From Deltaproteobacteria bacterium (GTDB lineage Bacteria; Myxococcota_A; UBA9160; SZUA-336), in contig JAJDAK010000053.1 of the NCBI GenBank assembly GCA_029261895.1, positions 1 through 64,000 on the forward strand: a stretch of 64,000 bases of DNA, written 5' to 3'. The stretch's first letter is position 1. Every line of letters begins with the position of its first letter. Position numbers and translations under genes: made by a program. The notes under the pieces were generated by a model. That model was not told where the DNA came from, made no database searches, and saw only the letters and a program-made list of their open reading frames with translations. Positions 36,764 through 46,293 of this stretch are shown here, one piece after another.

Positions 36764-37338
36764 TGAACAACGAACTCCGTGAAGAAAACTCTGCGCGCCT
36801 TGCCTTTGACGAGCAGTGAATTGATTCGGTGGAGCATCTCCTGGCGTAGAAAGTTTTTCCCTTCCATCGAACGAACTTCTTCGAACGACTTGCTTCCGAG
36901 CAGGCCGATCACGAGATCTCGAACCTGAGGTAGGCGCGAATCAAGCTCTTTCGCTACCTCTGGCGTGCGCAACTCGAGCTCAGCTTTGATTTTTAGATAG
37001 CGGTCGCGACCGTTGTCATTGATATTGACAATGAACGACTGCAGTCCATAGATCGTGCCGAGCGCGGCATCCGCATCCTCGTGCAGTTCATCCTCAGGAG
37101 CGGCGCGCTTGACCGCCTCTTCTTCGGCGACTTCTTCAGCGGCATGTTCCCCAGCTTCTTCGCCTTCTTCAGCTGGTTCTGCGGCATGCTTGCCAAGAAC
37201 GATGAAACCCACACCGACCCCGGCGCCGCCCGAGAGCAGCGCGGCGAGGGCCACGATGATGATCATCTTGGTGGTGCCACCGCCTTTGTTGCCGCCACCT
37301 TCTTCTTCTTCCGCTGCTGGCGCTTCTTCATCTGCCAT
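36760..37338 (-). CDS. fliL: Flagellar basal body-associated protein FliL
   Basis: 192 residues. Short acidic cytoplasmic N terminus with a Gly-rich stretch, one transmembrane helix (about 25-48), then a very acidic Glu/Ala-rich periplasmic linker (about 53-90). The FliL domain follows, with FIVNINDNGRDRYLKIKAELELRTPEVAKELDSRLPQVRDLVIGLLGSKSFEEV. It stabilises stators around the motor. The acidic linker is longer than in many FliL proteins. ATGA overlap with fliM. Confidence 0.95.
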   Translation of the reverse strand: MADEEAPAAEEEEGGGNKGGGTTKMIIIVALAALLSGGAGVGVGFIVLGKHAAEPAEEGEEAGEHAAEEVAEEEAVKRAAPEDELHEDADAALGTIYGLQSFIVNINDNGRDRYLKIKAELELRTPEVAKELDSRLPQVRDLVIGLLGSKSFEEVRSMEGKNFLRQEMLHRINSLLVKGKARRVFFTEFVVQ

Positions 37339-37368
37339 TATTAGGTCCTTCCATGGAAAAAATTCACG

Positions 37369-38775
37369 TTACTGACCGAGGACGACGAGGTTTGCGAGAA
37401 GTTCGTTCGTGGTACTAATGGTTCGCGTATTCGCTTGAAAGTTACGCTGTGCCAAAATCAGTCGAACGAATTCCTCGGCCAAGTCGGTATTCGATTGCTC
37501 CAAAAAGCCTGCCCGTAATGCGCCAAAACTGGATTGGTTTGGGGAACCGACAATCGGGTTGCCCGAATCATTGGATTCCAGCCAGTTGTTCTTACCCACG
37601 CGGGCAAGACCGTTGATGTTGGCGAAGGTCGCGAGTGCGAGCTGTGCCAATCGCTGCGTTTGACCGTTGGAAAAACTTCCGGTCACGAAACCGTTCTCAT
37701 CGATGTCGATCGATGAAAGCGAGCCCGCCGAGAAGCCATCTTGGTTCAGGAAGCGAACGAAGTTGTTTCCGCCGGCTGAACCCGAACCACCAAACTGAGT
37801 GGTTTGATCGGTGCCAGCAGGCGGCGTACCAAAGTCAAATACGAGCGATTGACTCAAGGTAGCCCCACCGAGCCAGTCCCAGCCACCCGCGTTTCCTGGT
37901 GTGGCCTCGTTCTGATTCGTGGTTCCATCGCCATCGGAATCATAGGGTACGGTGAGTGCGGTGGTGCCTTCGGTCAGTAGTGCACCATCGGTGGTAAAGG
38001 TCAACGTTCCACTTTGTACTGGAAAAAATTGCGTGGCCGGTGTCGAAGCGAACGTGGCGAAATTTCCGCCCATGTTCGCGAAATCGAGCTCCGATCGGTT
38101 TACGCCCGCGAGATAGAACCAGGAATTGGACGCCGCAGAGTTCTTCTTGAAGTAGATCAATACGTTTCGCGGGTTTCCAAGCGAGTCGAAAACACGAATA
38201 CCGGTCTGGAAGTTCGACGACGTCACCGGATCCGTGTGATTGAACTGAAGCGCGGTTCCGCTGCTCGAGTCGTTCGGGTCCAAGTTGACGTTGACGTCGA
38301 CCTCCGTAGTGGCGGAAGGGCTCGAAGACACCGTCGACAGGTTGATATTGCCCAATGCACCGTTTGGCAGACCGCCGGGTGTAATACCGAAACCTTGGAC
38401 ATTCTGATCCTGTGCGTTGACCAGGTTCTGTGAGGAATCAAGGCGGAAGATGCCAGACCGGGTGTAGAACACGCCTTGGGTGTCTTGCACGATGAAGAAC
38501 CCACCGCCGTCCACCGCAACGTCGGTGGTGACACCCGTATTTTCCAACGAACCTTGGGTAAAGTTCTGATTGATTCCCGACAGACGCGAACCGGAACCAA
38601 TAGTACCGCCGCCACCGCTGCCTAAGTTGCCCGACAGAACATCGACAAACTCTGCACGTGACGATTTGAACCCGACCGTATTCGAGTTCGCAATATTATC
38701 ACTGATCACCGAAATCGCTGAGCCGTTTGAATCGATACCTGCAACACCTGAAAATAAACTAGACTGAAGTCCCAT
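37369..38775 (-). CDS. flgE: Flagellar hook protein FlgE
   Basis: 468 residues. LFSGVAGIDSNGSAISVISDNIANSNTVGFKSSRAEF at the N terminus and LEQSNTDLAEEFVRLILAQRNFQANTRTISTTNELLANLV at the C terminus are the axial-protein ends; the middle is Gly/Ser/Thr-rich with FDSLGNPRNVLIYFKK, the FlgE D1 signature. Polymer of the hook. Follows flgD by 14 bases, with an AAAGGAG-type site (plus-strand CTCCTTT) before the ATG. Confidence 0.97.
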   Translation of the reverse strand: MGLQSSLFSGVAGIDSNGSAISVISDNIANSNTVGFKSSRAEFVDVLSGNLGSGGGGTIGSGSRLSGINQNFTQGSLENTGVTTDVAVDGGGFFIVQDTQGVFYTRSGIFRLDSSQNLVNAQDQNVQGFGITPGGLPNGALGNINLSTVSSSPSATTEVDVNVNLDPNDSSSGTALQFNHTDPVTSSNFQTGIRVFDSLGNPRNVLIYFKKNSAASNSWFYLAGVNRSELDFANMGGNFATFASTPATQFFPVQSGTLTFTTDGALLTEGTTALTVPYDSDGDGTTNQNEATPGNAGGWDWLGGATLSQSLVFDFGTPPAGTDQTTQFGGSGSAGGNNFVRFLNQDGFSAGSLSSIDIDENGFVTGSFSNGQTQRLAQLALATFANINGLARVGKNNWLESNDSGNPIVGSPNQSSFGALRAGFLEQSNTDLAEEFVRLILAQRNFQANTRTISTTNELLANLVVLGQ

Positions 38776-38789
38776 TTCAATATCTCCTT

Positions 38790-39572
38790 TTACCGAATCC
38801 GAATAACATCAAGAGGATCTACATCTGTACCATCAACAGAAATAAGAGCGCGTCCATCCACGAGATGAACGCCTGTAACATTAGCCGTGGTTCTCAGCAC
38901 GGGATCAAAGCGATCTTCCGCGCTTGCCGCCGCGACCACATCAAACTGATACTGCACGCCGAATTGTGGCGGGAAGGGCAATGTGCCTCCAGGGACGAGG
39001 TTGCCCTCGCCGTCGGTACGCAGTTCGCTAAAGGCGAGTGCTTGCACCGAACCGTCAGGCAAGCGCAACTGGGGCTGCCCGTCGACAAACGACAGTTCGT
39101 AGGTTCCAGGCGGCAGCGTCAAAATCCGACCGTCTTCGCTGATCGGCAAATTCACGAAACCGACGTCTCCTCCGAGCGTATCCTCAGCGGTGATGACCAA
39201 CGACTGAATGGGCTGGTCAATTTCAATGACGAGCGACTGGTCGGTGCCCGCGCCGCCCACGTTGAGGAAGTTACCATCGAGCTCAACAGTACGGCCGATC
39301 ATGGCGACCGGATCGAGCTCAGATCCACCGATCTTCTCAGAAATATTTTCAAGCTCCTGCTTGATGCGAATGGATTGCTCAAGCTGGCTGAACTGAGCGA
39401 GTTGCGCGCTCATTTCCGCGGGGTCTTGTGGGTTTAGCGGATCTTGGTTTTCCAACTGAGTGAGGAAAATTTTCAAGAACGCATCTTGGTCGAGCGACGA
39501 TTGTCGAAGGTCTTCCTGCGACGCGTCGAAAGCCGGTTGATCAACAAGCAATGAATCTATGATTGGGTCCAC
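38790..39572 (-). CDS. flgD: Hook-capping scaffold protein FlgD
   Basis: 260 residues from a GTG with AGGAG six bases upstream. SSLDQDAFLKIFLTQLENQDPLNPQDPAEMSAQLAQFSQLEQSIRIKQELE is the conserved N-terminal region. Residues about 125-200 form the FlgD Ig-like domain, and the end (LRTTANVTGVHLVDGRALISVDGTDVDPLDVIRIR) matches the Tudor-like domain. It caps the growing hook. Confidence 0.96.
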   Translation of the reverse strand: MDPIIDSLLVDQPAFDASQEDLRQSSLDQDAFLKIFLTQLENQDPLNPQDPAEMSAQLAQFSQLEQSIRIKQELENISEKIGGSELDPVAMIGRTVELDGNFLNVGGAGTDQSLVIEIDQPIQSLVITAEDTLGGDVGFVNLPISEDGRILTLPPGTYELSFVDGQPQLRLPDGSVQALAFSELRTDGEGNLVPGGTLPFPPQFGVQYQFDVVAAASAEDRFDPVLRTTANVTGVHLVDGRALISVDGTDVDPLDVIRIR

Positions 39573-39596
39573 TTCATTCTCCTATCAGCATCTGTA

Positions 39597-40868
39597 TTAG
39601 ACGCGAACGTCTACTGCTCCGAGTGTGTGCATACCGAGATAACGAGGGGTTAAAAGGTGTGAAAGATCAGCGATCGAATCGCCACCAGAGCCTTGGCGAC
39701 TGGAGTTATTGCCCAATCCGAGCTGCTGATCGATGAGTCGCTCGCGCGCCGTCGAGTCCGCATGATCACCGGAATCACGGATATCGACGTCGATGCGGTC
39801 GACGTGGAGGCCCTGTTCCGTGAGCGCTTGACGAAGTTCGTTGATATGGCGCCCGAGTAGATCCGCCACCGGTGCCTTATCGGCCAGAATACTTAGCTGA
39901 ACCGAGCTATCTGTCACGGTGACGCGTAGGTTGAGTTCACCAAGTTGAGGCGGATCGATTTGAATTCGCGCTTGGCCTCCGCCGTTCTGAACGAGCAAAT
40001 TGGTTTGTCGAAGTAGCGCAGCTTCGTTCTGTACTGGAAGCTCGGGTAGGGCGCGCGTGGGTCCGCTCACGTCGAACTGCTGCGAGGGCAGGTTTGTGGG
40101 GTTGATCGCAGCAAGCTCTGAGCGTGGAATCGCTTGATCATGTCGTTCTGCACGTGAACCGTCTGCTGTCTCGAGCGTTTGTCGGAGCAACTGTTCTAAC
40201 TGAGCATCGCTGCCTTCTTTGGAGAGATCGGAGTTGCCAAGGTCGAAACCAGAACTCGTATTTGCCGCTGCGATGCGATCGGACTGTACGCTTTGGCTTG
40301 CTTGAGTCTCACGGAGCAGTCGGTCGAGGTTGGTTGAACGTTCAAGTTCGATCCGGGCCGGCTCCGCTACGTGTTCGATTTGCGCGCGTGGATCGGACTG
40401 AAGCAGGTTTGAGGTCATCTGATCGACAAGGCGATCTACGACGCGCGTTTGTACGTTCTGTGCAAGGTCCGTTGAAGGAGGGGCCTTGATGGCTTGGTAG
40501 CCGGGGCGATTCAGAAAGCGCGCGAGTTCAAATTCAGCGAAGGTTTGCGCCACCTCCTGGCCGGGGAGGTTTTCGGATTCTGCTTCCCGTTCCTCATCGG
40601 GTTCGATTTCCGGGGCTTCCACATCGAGCGCTGAGAGCAGCTCGTCGATATTGATATTCTGGGTGTTGAGCTCAGGGTTGCCGCGGGCGAGACGCTGCTC
40701 CGCGTTCACCGCCTGCTGTGCGGTTAGGAAAACCTGCTCGAACGGTGCCGCTTGTGCTTCACCTTGGACCTGTCCCTCCGCACCCGGTGAAACGGGCGCA
40801 GCGCCAGTATTCGCGCCGACATCTGTCGGCACCGGCGGCAGGCTTTGTATTGGAGCAGCTTCGTTCAT
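39597..40868 (-). CDS. fliK: Flagellar hook-length control protein FliK
   Basis: 423 residues. A long low-conservation N-terminal ruler rich in Gln, Glu and Ala (about 1-300), then the hook-length domain with IQIDPPQLGELNLRVTVTDSSVQLSILADKAPVADLLGRHINELRQALTEQGLHVDRIDVDI (about 310-375). It measures hook length and triggers the FlhB switch. The ATG follows the motE-like stop directly. Confidence 0.92.
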   Translation of the reverse strand: MNEAAPIQSLPPVPTDVGANTGAAPVSPGAEGQVQGEAQAAPFEQVFLTAQQAVNAEQRLARGNPELNTQNINIDELLSALDVEAPEIEPDEEREAESENLPGQEVAQTFAEFELARFLNRPGYQAIKAPPSTDLAQNVQTRVVDRLVDQMTSNLLQSDPRAQIEHVAEPARIELERSTNLDRLLRETQASQSVQSDRIAAANTSSGFDLGNSDLSKEGSDAQLEQLLRQTLETADGSRAERHDQAIPRSELAAINPTNLPSQQFDVSGPTRALPELPVQNEAALLRQTNLLVQNGGGQARIQIDPPQLGELNLRVTVTDSSVQLSILADKAPVADLLGRHINELRQALTEQGLHVDRIDVDIRDSGDHADSTARERLIDQQLGLGNNSSRQGSGGDSIADLSHLLTPRYLGMHTLGAVDVRV

Positions 40869-41300
40869 CTATTTATTCGACGCCATCAATCGAGAGATCT
40901 GAACCGCGCGGTCCGGATCCATCACGTTAAGAATTTTCCCTGCTTCACGGCTTTTCATGGAGCCAATAACATCCGCCGCCAAACCGATGGGCAATTTTTC
41001 CAGCAGCTGCGCCGCAGCTTTCGGCTTCATGGACTGATAAAAGGCGATCAGTGTGTCCACGTCTGCCTTGTGTTTTGTCTCTGCGGGCTCGATATCCACC
41101 GCCGCCTGTTTTTTCAGCTCCTTGAGTTCCTCGATCTTCTTTCTCAGGTCGTCCTCGAGCAAACGCAGCGCAGCCTCGCGTGACTCCAGCTCCATCGCCC
41201 GTTCTGAAAATGGTGCGTCCGCTACTGATTCCTCGTCCTGTGCAATGACGAAGAAGGGAACGATCAGTACCCAACCCGCGAGCATCATCCATGCGCGCAT
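40869..41300 (-). CDS. motE: MotE-like flagellar periplasmic chaperone
   Basis: 143 residues. Signal peptide about 1-20, a coiled coil (about 34-70, MELESREAALRLLEDDLRKKIEELKELKK), then the MgtE-N-like helical repeat YQSMKPKAAAQLLEKLPIGLAADVIGSMKSREAGKILNVMDPDRAVQISRLMA. This layout and its place between fliJ and fliK match MotE/YlxF, a stator or export accessory in alpha- and deltaproteobacteria. The ATG shares its A with the fliJ stop (TAATG). Confidence 0.85.
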   Translation of the reverse strand: MRAWMMLAGWVLIVPFFVIAQDEESVADAPFSERAMELESREAALRLLEDDLRKKIEELKELKKQAAVDIEPAETKHKADVDTLIAFYQSMKPKAAAQLLEKLPIGLAADVIGSMKSREAGKILNVMDPDRAVQISRLMASNK

Positions 41301-41743
41301 TAGACGATCTCCCCATTTGTTCGTACGCGAGCCATCTCATCGAGACGCATTTGATCGCGGCGAATCTTTGTGAAGCGCTCGCGCTCTGCGCGTCGCTTCT
41401 CGACATTGCGCAGCGCTCGAACTTTTAGTTTCGTCTCGGCCACCAAGCTGCGTACTTCTTCCTCTCTGGCACGCTCTTCGACGAGCTGCGTTTCACGGCG
41501 GGTGATATCTCGAGTCAAGAGTGCGATGTGCTGATGATTTGTGAGGAGCGCATCGCGAGATACCGGCTTGCCCGCTGGAATGGTGAAGCTTGAGTATGTT
41601 TTCCCGACTTGTGATTGTAGCTGTACAACCTCGCGCTCAGTGTTCGTTACGGCGCCGCGGATTTTTCCGAGGGCCTGCAGGGCACGTCGCTCGTCGAGTT
41701 CAGCGAGGCGAATCAACGTAGGGATCGCAGATCGGCGTTTCAC
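41300..41743 (-). CDS. fliJ: Flagellar export protein FliJ
   Basis: 147 residues of basic, charged coiled coil (LIRLAELDERRALQALGKIRGAVTNTEREVVQLQSQV ... RNVEKRRAERERFTKIRRDQMRLDEMA). The size, coiled-coil nature and position between fliI and motE identify FliJ, the central stalk of the export ATPase that contacts FlhA. The sequence itself is weakly conserved. ATGA overlap with fliI. Confidence 0.9.
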   Translation of the reverse strand: MKRRSAIPTLIRLAELDERRALQALGKIRGAVTNTEREVVQLQSQVGKTYSSFTIPAGKPVSRDALLTNHQHIALLTRDITRRETQLVEERAREEEVRSLVAETKLKVRALRNVEKRRAERERFTKIRRDQMRLDEMARVRTNGEIV

Positions 41744-43047
41744 AGCGGATTCTCCCCGGTCAATTGATGTAACAATCCAAGCGTTGTCTCGAGCGAATGA
41801 ATTTCTGATGTGCTCTGGGTCAGAAAATTTTCAATCTGCTCGCGCTTGAGAATCGCTTCGTCAACATCAGCGTTGCTGCCTTGCGCATATGCACCGACCT
41901 GGATTAGATCTTCTGCGTCGCGATATGCTGCGAGTAGGCGTCTCAGCTTCATCGCTGCGCTGCGATGTGCTTCGGATGTTACGTGCACCATTGCTCGACT
42001 TGCACTCGCGAGGACATCAATGGCGGGGAAGTGTCCGCGTTCCGCAAGATCGCGCGATAGAATGATGTGCCCGTCTAAGATGGCTCGTAGCGCATCCGCA
42101 ATCGGATCATCCATATCCCCGCCCTCGACCAAGATCGAGTACAGGCCGGTGATGCTGCCTCTAACCGTGCGGCCCGCGCGTTCAATTAACATGGGCAACT
42201 CTGCGAAGACACTTGGGGTGTAGCCCTTTGTTGTGGGTGGCTCGCCGCGTGCAAGCCCAATCTCCCGGCCCGCCAACGCGAATCGTGTGAGCGAGTCCAT
42301 CATCAGCAATACGTCGTTGCCTTCATCCCGGAAGTACTCTGCGATCGAGGTTGCGACATAAGCGCCGCGACGTCGCATGAGCGGCGAAGCATCAGATGGA
42401 ACGGCGACAACGACTGTTGTTGAGCGAGCCTCACCGAGTTCGCGCTCGACAAACTCTCGAACTTCACGGCCGCGTTCACCGATCAATGCAACGACGCGAA
42501 CGTCGGCATTCGTGCCGCGAACCATCATTCCCATCAGCGTGCTTTTTCCAACGCCTGCGCTTGCGAAAAGACCGACGCGCTGGCCACGTGCGAACGTGGC
42601 GCTTGCATCAATCGCACGTACCCCAACGTCGAGCGGATCCGATAGCACGGGTCGCTCAAGCGGTGAGGTTGGTTCACGATAGAGTGGAACCTCTGTGCCA
42701 CGGGGTAGGGCGCTACCACCATCGATTGCCTCTCCCATCCCGTCAATCACTCGACCTAAGAGGAAGTCGCTCACGGAAACGGTGGCGTGTTCAAGCTTGG
42801 GCCATACACGGCATCCGGCGGATACGCCGCGCGTACTGCGGAGAGGCATTAGCTGGACCGAAGTACCGCGGAAGCCAACCACTTCAGCCGGAATGAAACC
42901 ACCGGAAGTCTCGATTTCTGCCATACCGCCGACTGGAAGCTGAAGTCCGTCGGCTTCGGCAAGAATCCCTTTGATCGAGGTCAGAAATCCGCCTTGAACG
43001 GGCCTACCCTTGAACTGCGAGGTGTTGATCGCGAGGCCAGTGCTCAT
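41740..43047 (-). CDS. fliI: Flagellum-specific ATPase FliI
   Basis: 435 residues. Walker A GLFASAGVGKSTLMGMM (about 160-176), VALIGERGREVREFVE, Walker B DVLLMMDSLTRFALAGREIGLARGEPPTTKGYTPSVFAELP, and SITGLYSILVEGGDMDDPIADA are those of FliI/F1-beta-like export ATPases. It energises delivery of substrates and chaperones to the gate. Coupled to fliH and fliJ by ATGA overlaps. Confidence 0.97.
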   Translation of the reverse strand: MSTGLAINTSQFKGRPVQGGFLTSIKGILAEADGLQLPVGGMAEIETSGGFIPAEVVGFRGTSVQLMPLRSTRGVSAGCRVWPKLEHATVSVSDFLLGRVIDGMGEAIDGGSALPRGTEVPLYREPTSPLERPVLSDPLDVGVRAIDASATFARGQRVGLFASAGVGKSTLMGMMVRGTNADVRVVALIGERGREVREFVERELGEARSTTVVVAVPSDASPLMRRRGAYVATSIAEYFRDEGNDVLLMMDSLTRFALAGREIGLARGEPPTTKGYTPSVFAELPMLIERAGRTVRGSITGLYSILVEGGDMDDPIADALRAILDGHIILSRDLAERGHFPAIDVLASASRAMVHVTSEAHRSAAMKLRRLLAAYRDAEDLIQVGAYAQGSNADVDEAILKREQIENFLTQSTSEIHSLETTLGLLHQLTGENPL

Positions 43048-43685
43048 GATGCGACCTCCGCCTCGGGAACGACGCTGAAACTGTTGACGTCGAGTGCCTC
43101 AAGCAAGCGGTCTGCTCGCCCGTCGTAGCATCGCGTTGGTGTTTGTAACACCACTGCACCCGAATGAATGCCTGTATCGGATTGAAGCCGGAGATCGCCC
43201 TCAGCCAATTCGGATTCGAGCTCAGCCATATGGGTTCGGATCAATTCGAGGTCGGCCGGATTCACGTGAAGCGTGAGCGGGCCATCATCTTTGGCTTCAT
43301 CGATGCAAGATTTTGCCAAGCGCACCACGATGTCGTTGGTTTGCTGCAACTCGCCGTGAACGATGCGCTGGGCGATTTCGATTGCTGCGCGGGTTAGCTC
43401 AGTTTCGGCTTCGTCGAAGCGAGTTTTGCGAACCTGGGCAAGGGAGATGGTGAGTGCCTGCAACTCGTTAATGGCGGGTTGTAGCTCTTTTAGTGCAGCG
43501 TCACGTCCCCGTTGCTCGCCTTCTACTAGGCCATTGCGGTACGCTTCGTCCGGAGTCGGCTCCGCGGAATGCTGACTTTCCACTGCCGTGAAATCCGAAC
43601 CGTCTACGAAATCCGGTTCCGGTACCGCTGGCAGGTTGCCGTGAAGGTCGAAGAGTGAGTACGGCCGCGGATCAGACGAGCTCAT
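43044..43685 (-). CDS. fliH: Flagellar export regulator FliH
   Basis: 213 residues from the ATG at 43685, which lies inside the fliG end with AAGGGGTG upstream; a frame to 43715 is the longer alternative. Acidic variable N terminus, then a coiled coil with G-rich spacing (YRNGLVEGEQRGRDAALKELQPAINEL, about 55-85), then the V/A-ATPase E-subunit-like C-terminal domain (EIAQRIVHGELQQTNDIVVRLAKSCIDEAKDDGPLTLHVNPADLELI). It holds FliI at the C-ring. Confidence 0.93.
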   Translation of the reverse strand: MSSSDPRPYSLFDLHGNLPAVPEPDFVDGSDFTAVESQHSAEPTPDEAYRNGLVEGEQRGRDAALKELQPAINELQALTISLAQVRKTRFDEAETELTRAAIEIAQRIVHGELQQTNDIVVRLAKSCIDEAKDDGPLTLHVNPADLELIRTHMAELESELAEGDLRLQSDTGIHSGAVVLQTPTRCYDGRADRLLEALDVNSFSVVPEAEVAS

Positions 43686-44700
43686 CGTCACCCCTTCCTT
43701 CGGCCTGGATCTCACCGCGGTCCATCATTTCGCGAGCGGTGTTTGCGATCTGCTGTTGGGCGCCTTCGACTTCTGATAGCCGGACCGGGCCCATGGTTTC
43801 GAGGTCTTCGCGCAATTGCCCAGCAACACGCTGCGATACATTCGAAAGGATCTTTTGAAGCATGGCATCTTCAGCGCCCTTGAGCGCGAGCACCAAGCTT
43901 TGGTTCTCAATGTTGCGAAGCACCATTTGAATGCCGCGATCATCGATGCTAGCGAGGTCTTCGAACGTGAACATCCGCTCGCGAATCAAGTCAGCAACTT
44001 CGGGGTCGCGCTCTCCCACAGCTTCGAGCAGGGCACCTTCGCTCGCACGATCCATATTCATAAAGAGTTGAACCGTAACGTCCACACCTTCCATCTCTTG
44101 CGCTGCTGCCGCACCCTCGAAGCCGGACAGTTCTCGTTCGAGCGCGCGATTCAACTCCGCAAGCATGTCTTCGGAGATCTTCTCCATGCGTGCAATGCGC
44201 ATCACGACGTCTACGCGCAGTTCTTCGGGTAGCGCGAGCAATACTTCTGCGCCTTGTTCCGGTGGGAGTTGAGAGATCACGAGCGCGCAGGTTTGCGGAT
44301 ACTCACGACTCAAAATACGACCGACAACACGCGGTTCGATTTCAGCGAGGGTGTCGGAAATTTTTCCGATGTCGACATCGGTACGACCGAAGATATTTTC
44401 AAGACGGTCGTCTTGGACTGCCTCACGAACCATTGAATCGATTCGTCGACCCGATAGACCTTGAGCCGATGGCGTGCCCCCGAAGAGCCGCGCTTTGAAA
44501 TCGAGTGCGACTTCACGCACCATGTCTTCTTCTGGGTCGCCAAGATCTGCGTCGGCACGGTTGATACGAGCAATGTCGCGATCGCCGAGATTCTTGAGAA
44601 TCTCGACAGCGATGTCTTCGTCCAGAAGGCGTAACAGGATCGCAACCTTGTGCGGTCCCGTCAGTCGGCGTTTGCGTCCGCGTGCTACTCGCGCAGCCAT
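43672..44700 (-). CDS. fliG: Flagellar motor switch protein FliG
   Basis: 342 residues. Three domains in order: N (about 10-100, LTGPHKVAILLRLLDEDIAVEILKNL), middle with the FliM-contact motif EYPQTCALVISQLPPEQGAEVLLALPEELR (about 131-160), and C-terminal torque domain FTFEDLASIDDRGIQMVLRNIENQSLVLALKGAEDAMLQKILSNVSQRVAGQLREDLETMGPVRLSEVEGAQQQI. Charged torque residues are present. The usual EHPQ is EYPQ. Overlaps fliF by 16 bases and fliH by 14. Confidence 0.97.
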   Translation of the reverse strand: MAARVARGRKRRLTGPHKVAILLRLLDEDIAVEILKNLGDRDIARINRADADLGDPEEDMVREVALDFKARLFGGTPSAQGLSGRRIDSMVREAVQDDRLENIFGRTDVDIGKISDTLAEIEPRVVGRILSREYPQTCALVISQLPPEQGAEVLLALPEELRVDVVMRIARMEKISEDMLAELNRALERELSGFEGAAAAQEMEGVDVTVQLFMNMDRASEGALLEAVGERDPEVADLIRERMFTFEDLASIDDRGIQMVLRNIENQSLVLALKGAEDAMLQKILSNVSQRVAGQLREDLETMGPVRLSEVEGAQQQIANTAREMMDRGEIQAEGRGDDELV

Positions 44701-46292
44701 TGCTTCATCGCTGCCGCCACATCCTTAGCCTGATCCTTGCTGATCGGAATCGCTAACTCTGCGGCTTTAATCTCAAGTTCTTTTTGTTCCATGGTCTTCT
44801 CAACGTAGGGCACACCATCTGGAGCTACGGCTCCAGCTCGAACCGGTCCACCGCCGATGGCGACGACTTGAGCGGTTGAGAGTTGCCCAAGGATGGGGCG
44901 AATCACCAATAGGCCCAACAACAGCACGCCGACAAGAACGGCGAATACCCGAATGATGGTGGGGATGAGGTCAATGATTTCTGGGCGTTGCAGGAAGGAA
45001 ATTTCTTCCAGCGGCATGTCGTCCAAAGGGGATCGAAATTGAAGATTTTGAACTTCTATGATGTCACCGCGCTCGTCACTGAACCCAACAGCGCGTTTTA
45101 CGATATCGGTGATCTTTCCGAGTTCCTCTTCTGAACGTGGAGCGTATGTAGGTATTTCACCCGGAATCGCACCCTCCGGTAGGGTGTAGGTTCCATCAAC
45201 GAGGACGGCGATGGAGAGATTCTGAATCTCTCCCATCGGGATCACCGTTGTACTCGCGCTGCGGCTGACCTCGAAGTTAATGGTTTCGCGCGTCACGTTT
45301 TCAGTGCTGGCGTCCCCACTTGCAGAATCTGCGCCGCGACCACCCGGTACGTTTGAGGGCGTACCCGGAATACCACCGAATTGTGATGAAGGTTCTGACC
45401 TAGTTTCCTCGGTACGCTGCTCACTTACAACCGCGGCTTCATCAGGATTGACTCGTTCTTTCTTTTCTTCAAATCGATTGCGAGTGATTTCGGCAGTGAC
45501 GGTTACAACGGAACGACCAGCGCCAACCGCTGCATCGAGTAGCGACTGCGTGCGATTCGCCAATTTGCGTTCAATCGCACGCTGGACGTCAAGCACTTCG
45601 GCGGCGAGAATGTCGCCTTCGTCTGATCCCGGTCGCGCAAGTAAGCGACCGCTGGAATCTACGATGGTCACCTGGCCCGATTCCAAGCCTTCGACCGATC
45701 CAGCCATGAGTTGGGTGATGCCGCTTGTCTCGCTTGGGGATAAAGTTCGACCCGGAAGTAATGAAACAACCACTGCGGCCCGCGGTTTCTGGCGATCACG
45801 CTGAAATACGGTCTTTTCTGGAATCGTGATGTGCACCCGAGCGGATTGAACCGGACCGAGTCGCGAGATGGTTCGTACCAGTTCGCCTTCGAGTGCGCGC
45901 CTGAATGTGATGCGCTGTTGAAAGGGCGTCATGCCGAGCTCGGTTTCGTTGAAAATCTCGAATCCTACGGGTCCGGCAGCGGGCAAACCTTTGGCCGCCA
46001 GTTCGAGTCGCATGTCATAGACGCGTTCAACCGGCACGTGAATGGCAGTTCCTGCGTGTGAAAGTTTGAATGGGATCTGCTGAGTTGAAAGCTCATCAAC
46101 AATCGTAGCCGCATCTTCGGGCGCGAGGTTGGCGTACAACGTGGCGTATTCCGGTTCGTAACCGAAGCGCATAATGAGCGAGAAAACACCGCCCGTGATG
46201 AGCACGGTCGATAGGAACGCTACACGTTGCGCACCGGTAAGGCCGTTCCAGAACGCGCCAAGCTGAGCGAAGAGTTGGGCTAGACCTGACAT
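44685..46292 (-). CDS. fliF: Flagellar MS-ring protein FliF
   Basis: 535 residues. Transmembrane helices at about 24-42 and 445-465. FGYEPEYATLYANLAPEDAATIVDEL, TELGMTPFQQRITFRRALEGELVRTISRLGPVQSARVHITIPEKTVF and ALLDAAVGAGRSVVTVTAEI-like segments are the ring-building motifs. The C-terminal tail (KDQAKDVAAAMKQWLRE) binds FliG. An unstructured Gly/Ser loop lies at about 310-340. The ATG lies one base after the fliE stop. Confidence 0.97.
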   Translation of the reverse strand: MSGLAQLFAQLGAFWNGLTGAQRVAFLSTVLITGGVFSLIMRFGYEPEYATLYANLAPEDAATIVDELSTQQIPFKLSHAGTAIHVPVERVYDMRLELAAKGLPAAGPVGFEIFNETELGMTPFQQRITFRRALEGELVRTISRLGPVQSARVHITIPEKTVFQRDRQKPRAAVVVSLLPGRTLSPSETSGITQLMAGSVEGLESGQVTIVDSSGRLLARPGSDEGDILAAEVLDVQRAIERKLANRTQSLLDAAVGAGRSVVTVTAEITRNRFEEKKERVNPDEAAVVSEQRTEETRSEPSSQFGGIPGTPSNVPGGRGADSASGDASTENVTRETINFEVSRSASTTVIPMGEIQNLSIAVLVDGTYTLPEGAIPGEIPTYAPRSEEELGKITDIVKRAVGFSDERGDIIEVQNLQFRSPLDDMPLEEISFLQRPEIIDLIPTIIRVFAVLVGVLLLGLLVIRPILGQLSTAQVVAIGGGPVRAGAVAPDGVPYVEKTMEQKELEIKAAELAIPISKDQAKDVAAAMKQWLRE

Positions 46293-46293
46293 G

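Noticed and set aside
38865..39437. A 190-residue plus-strand frame inside flgD
   Set aside because: Antisense of FlgD, with no motifs and no ribosome site of note.
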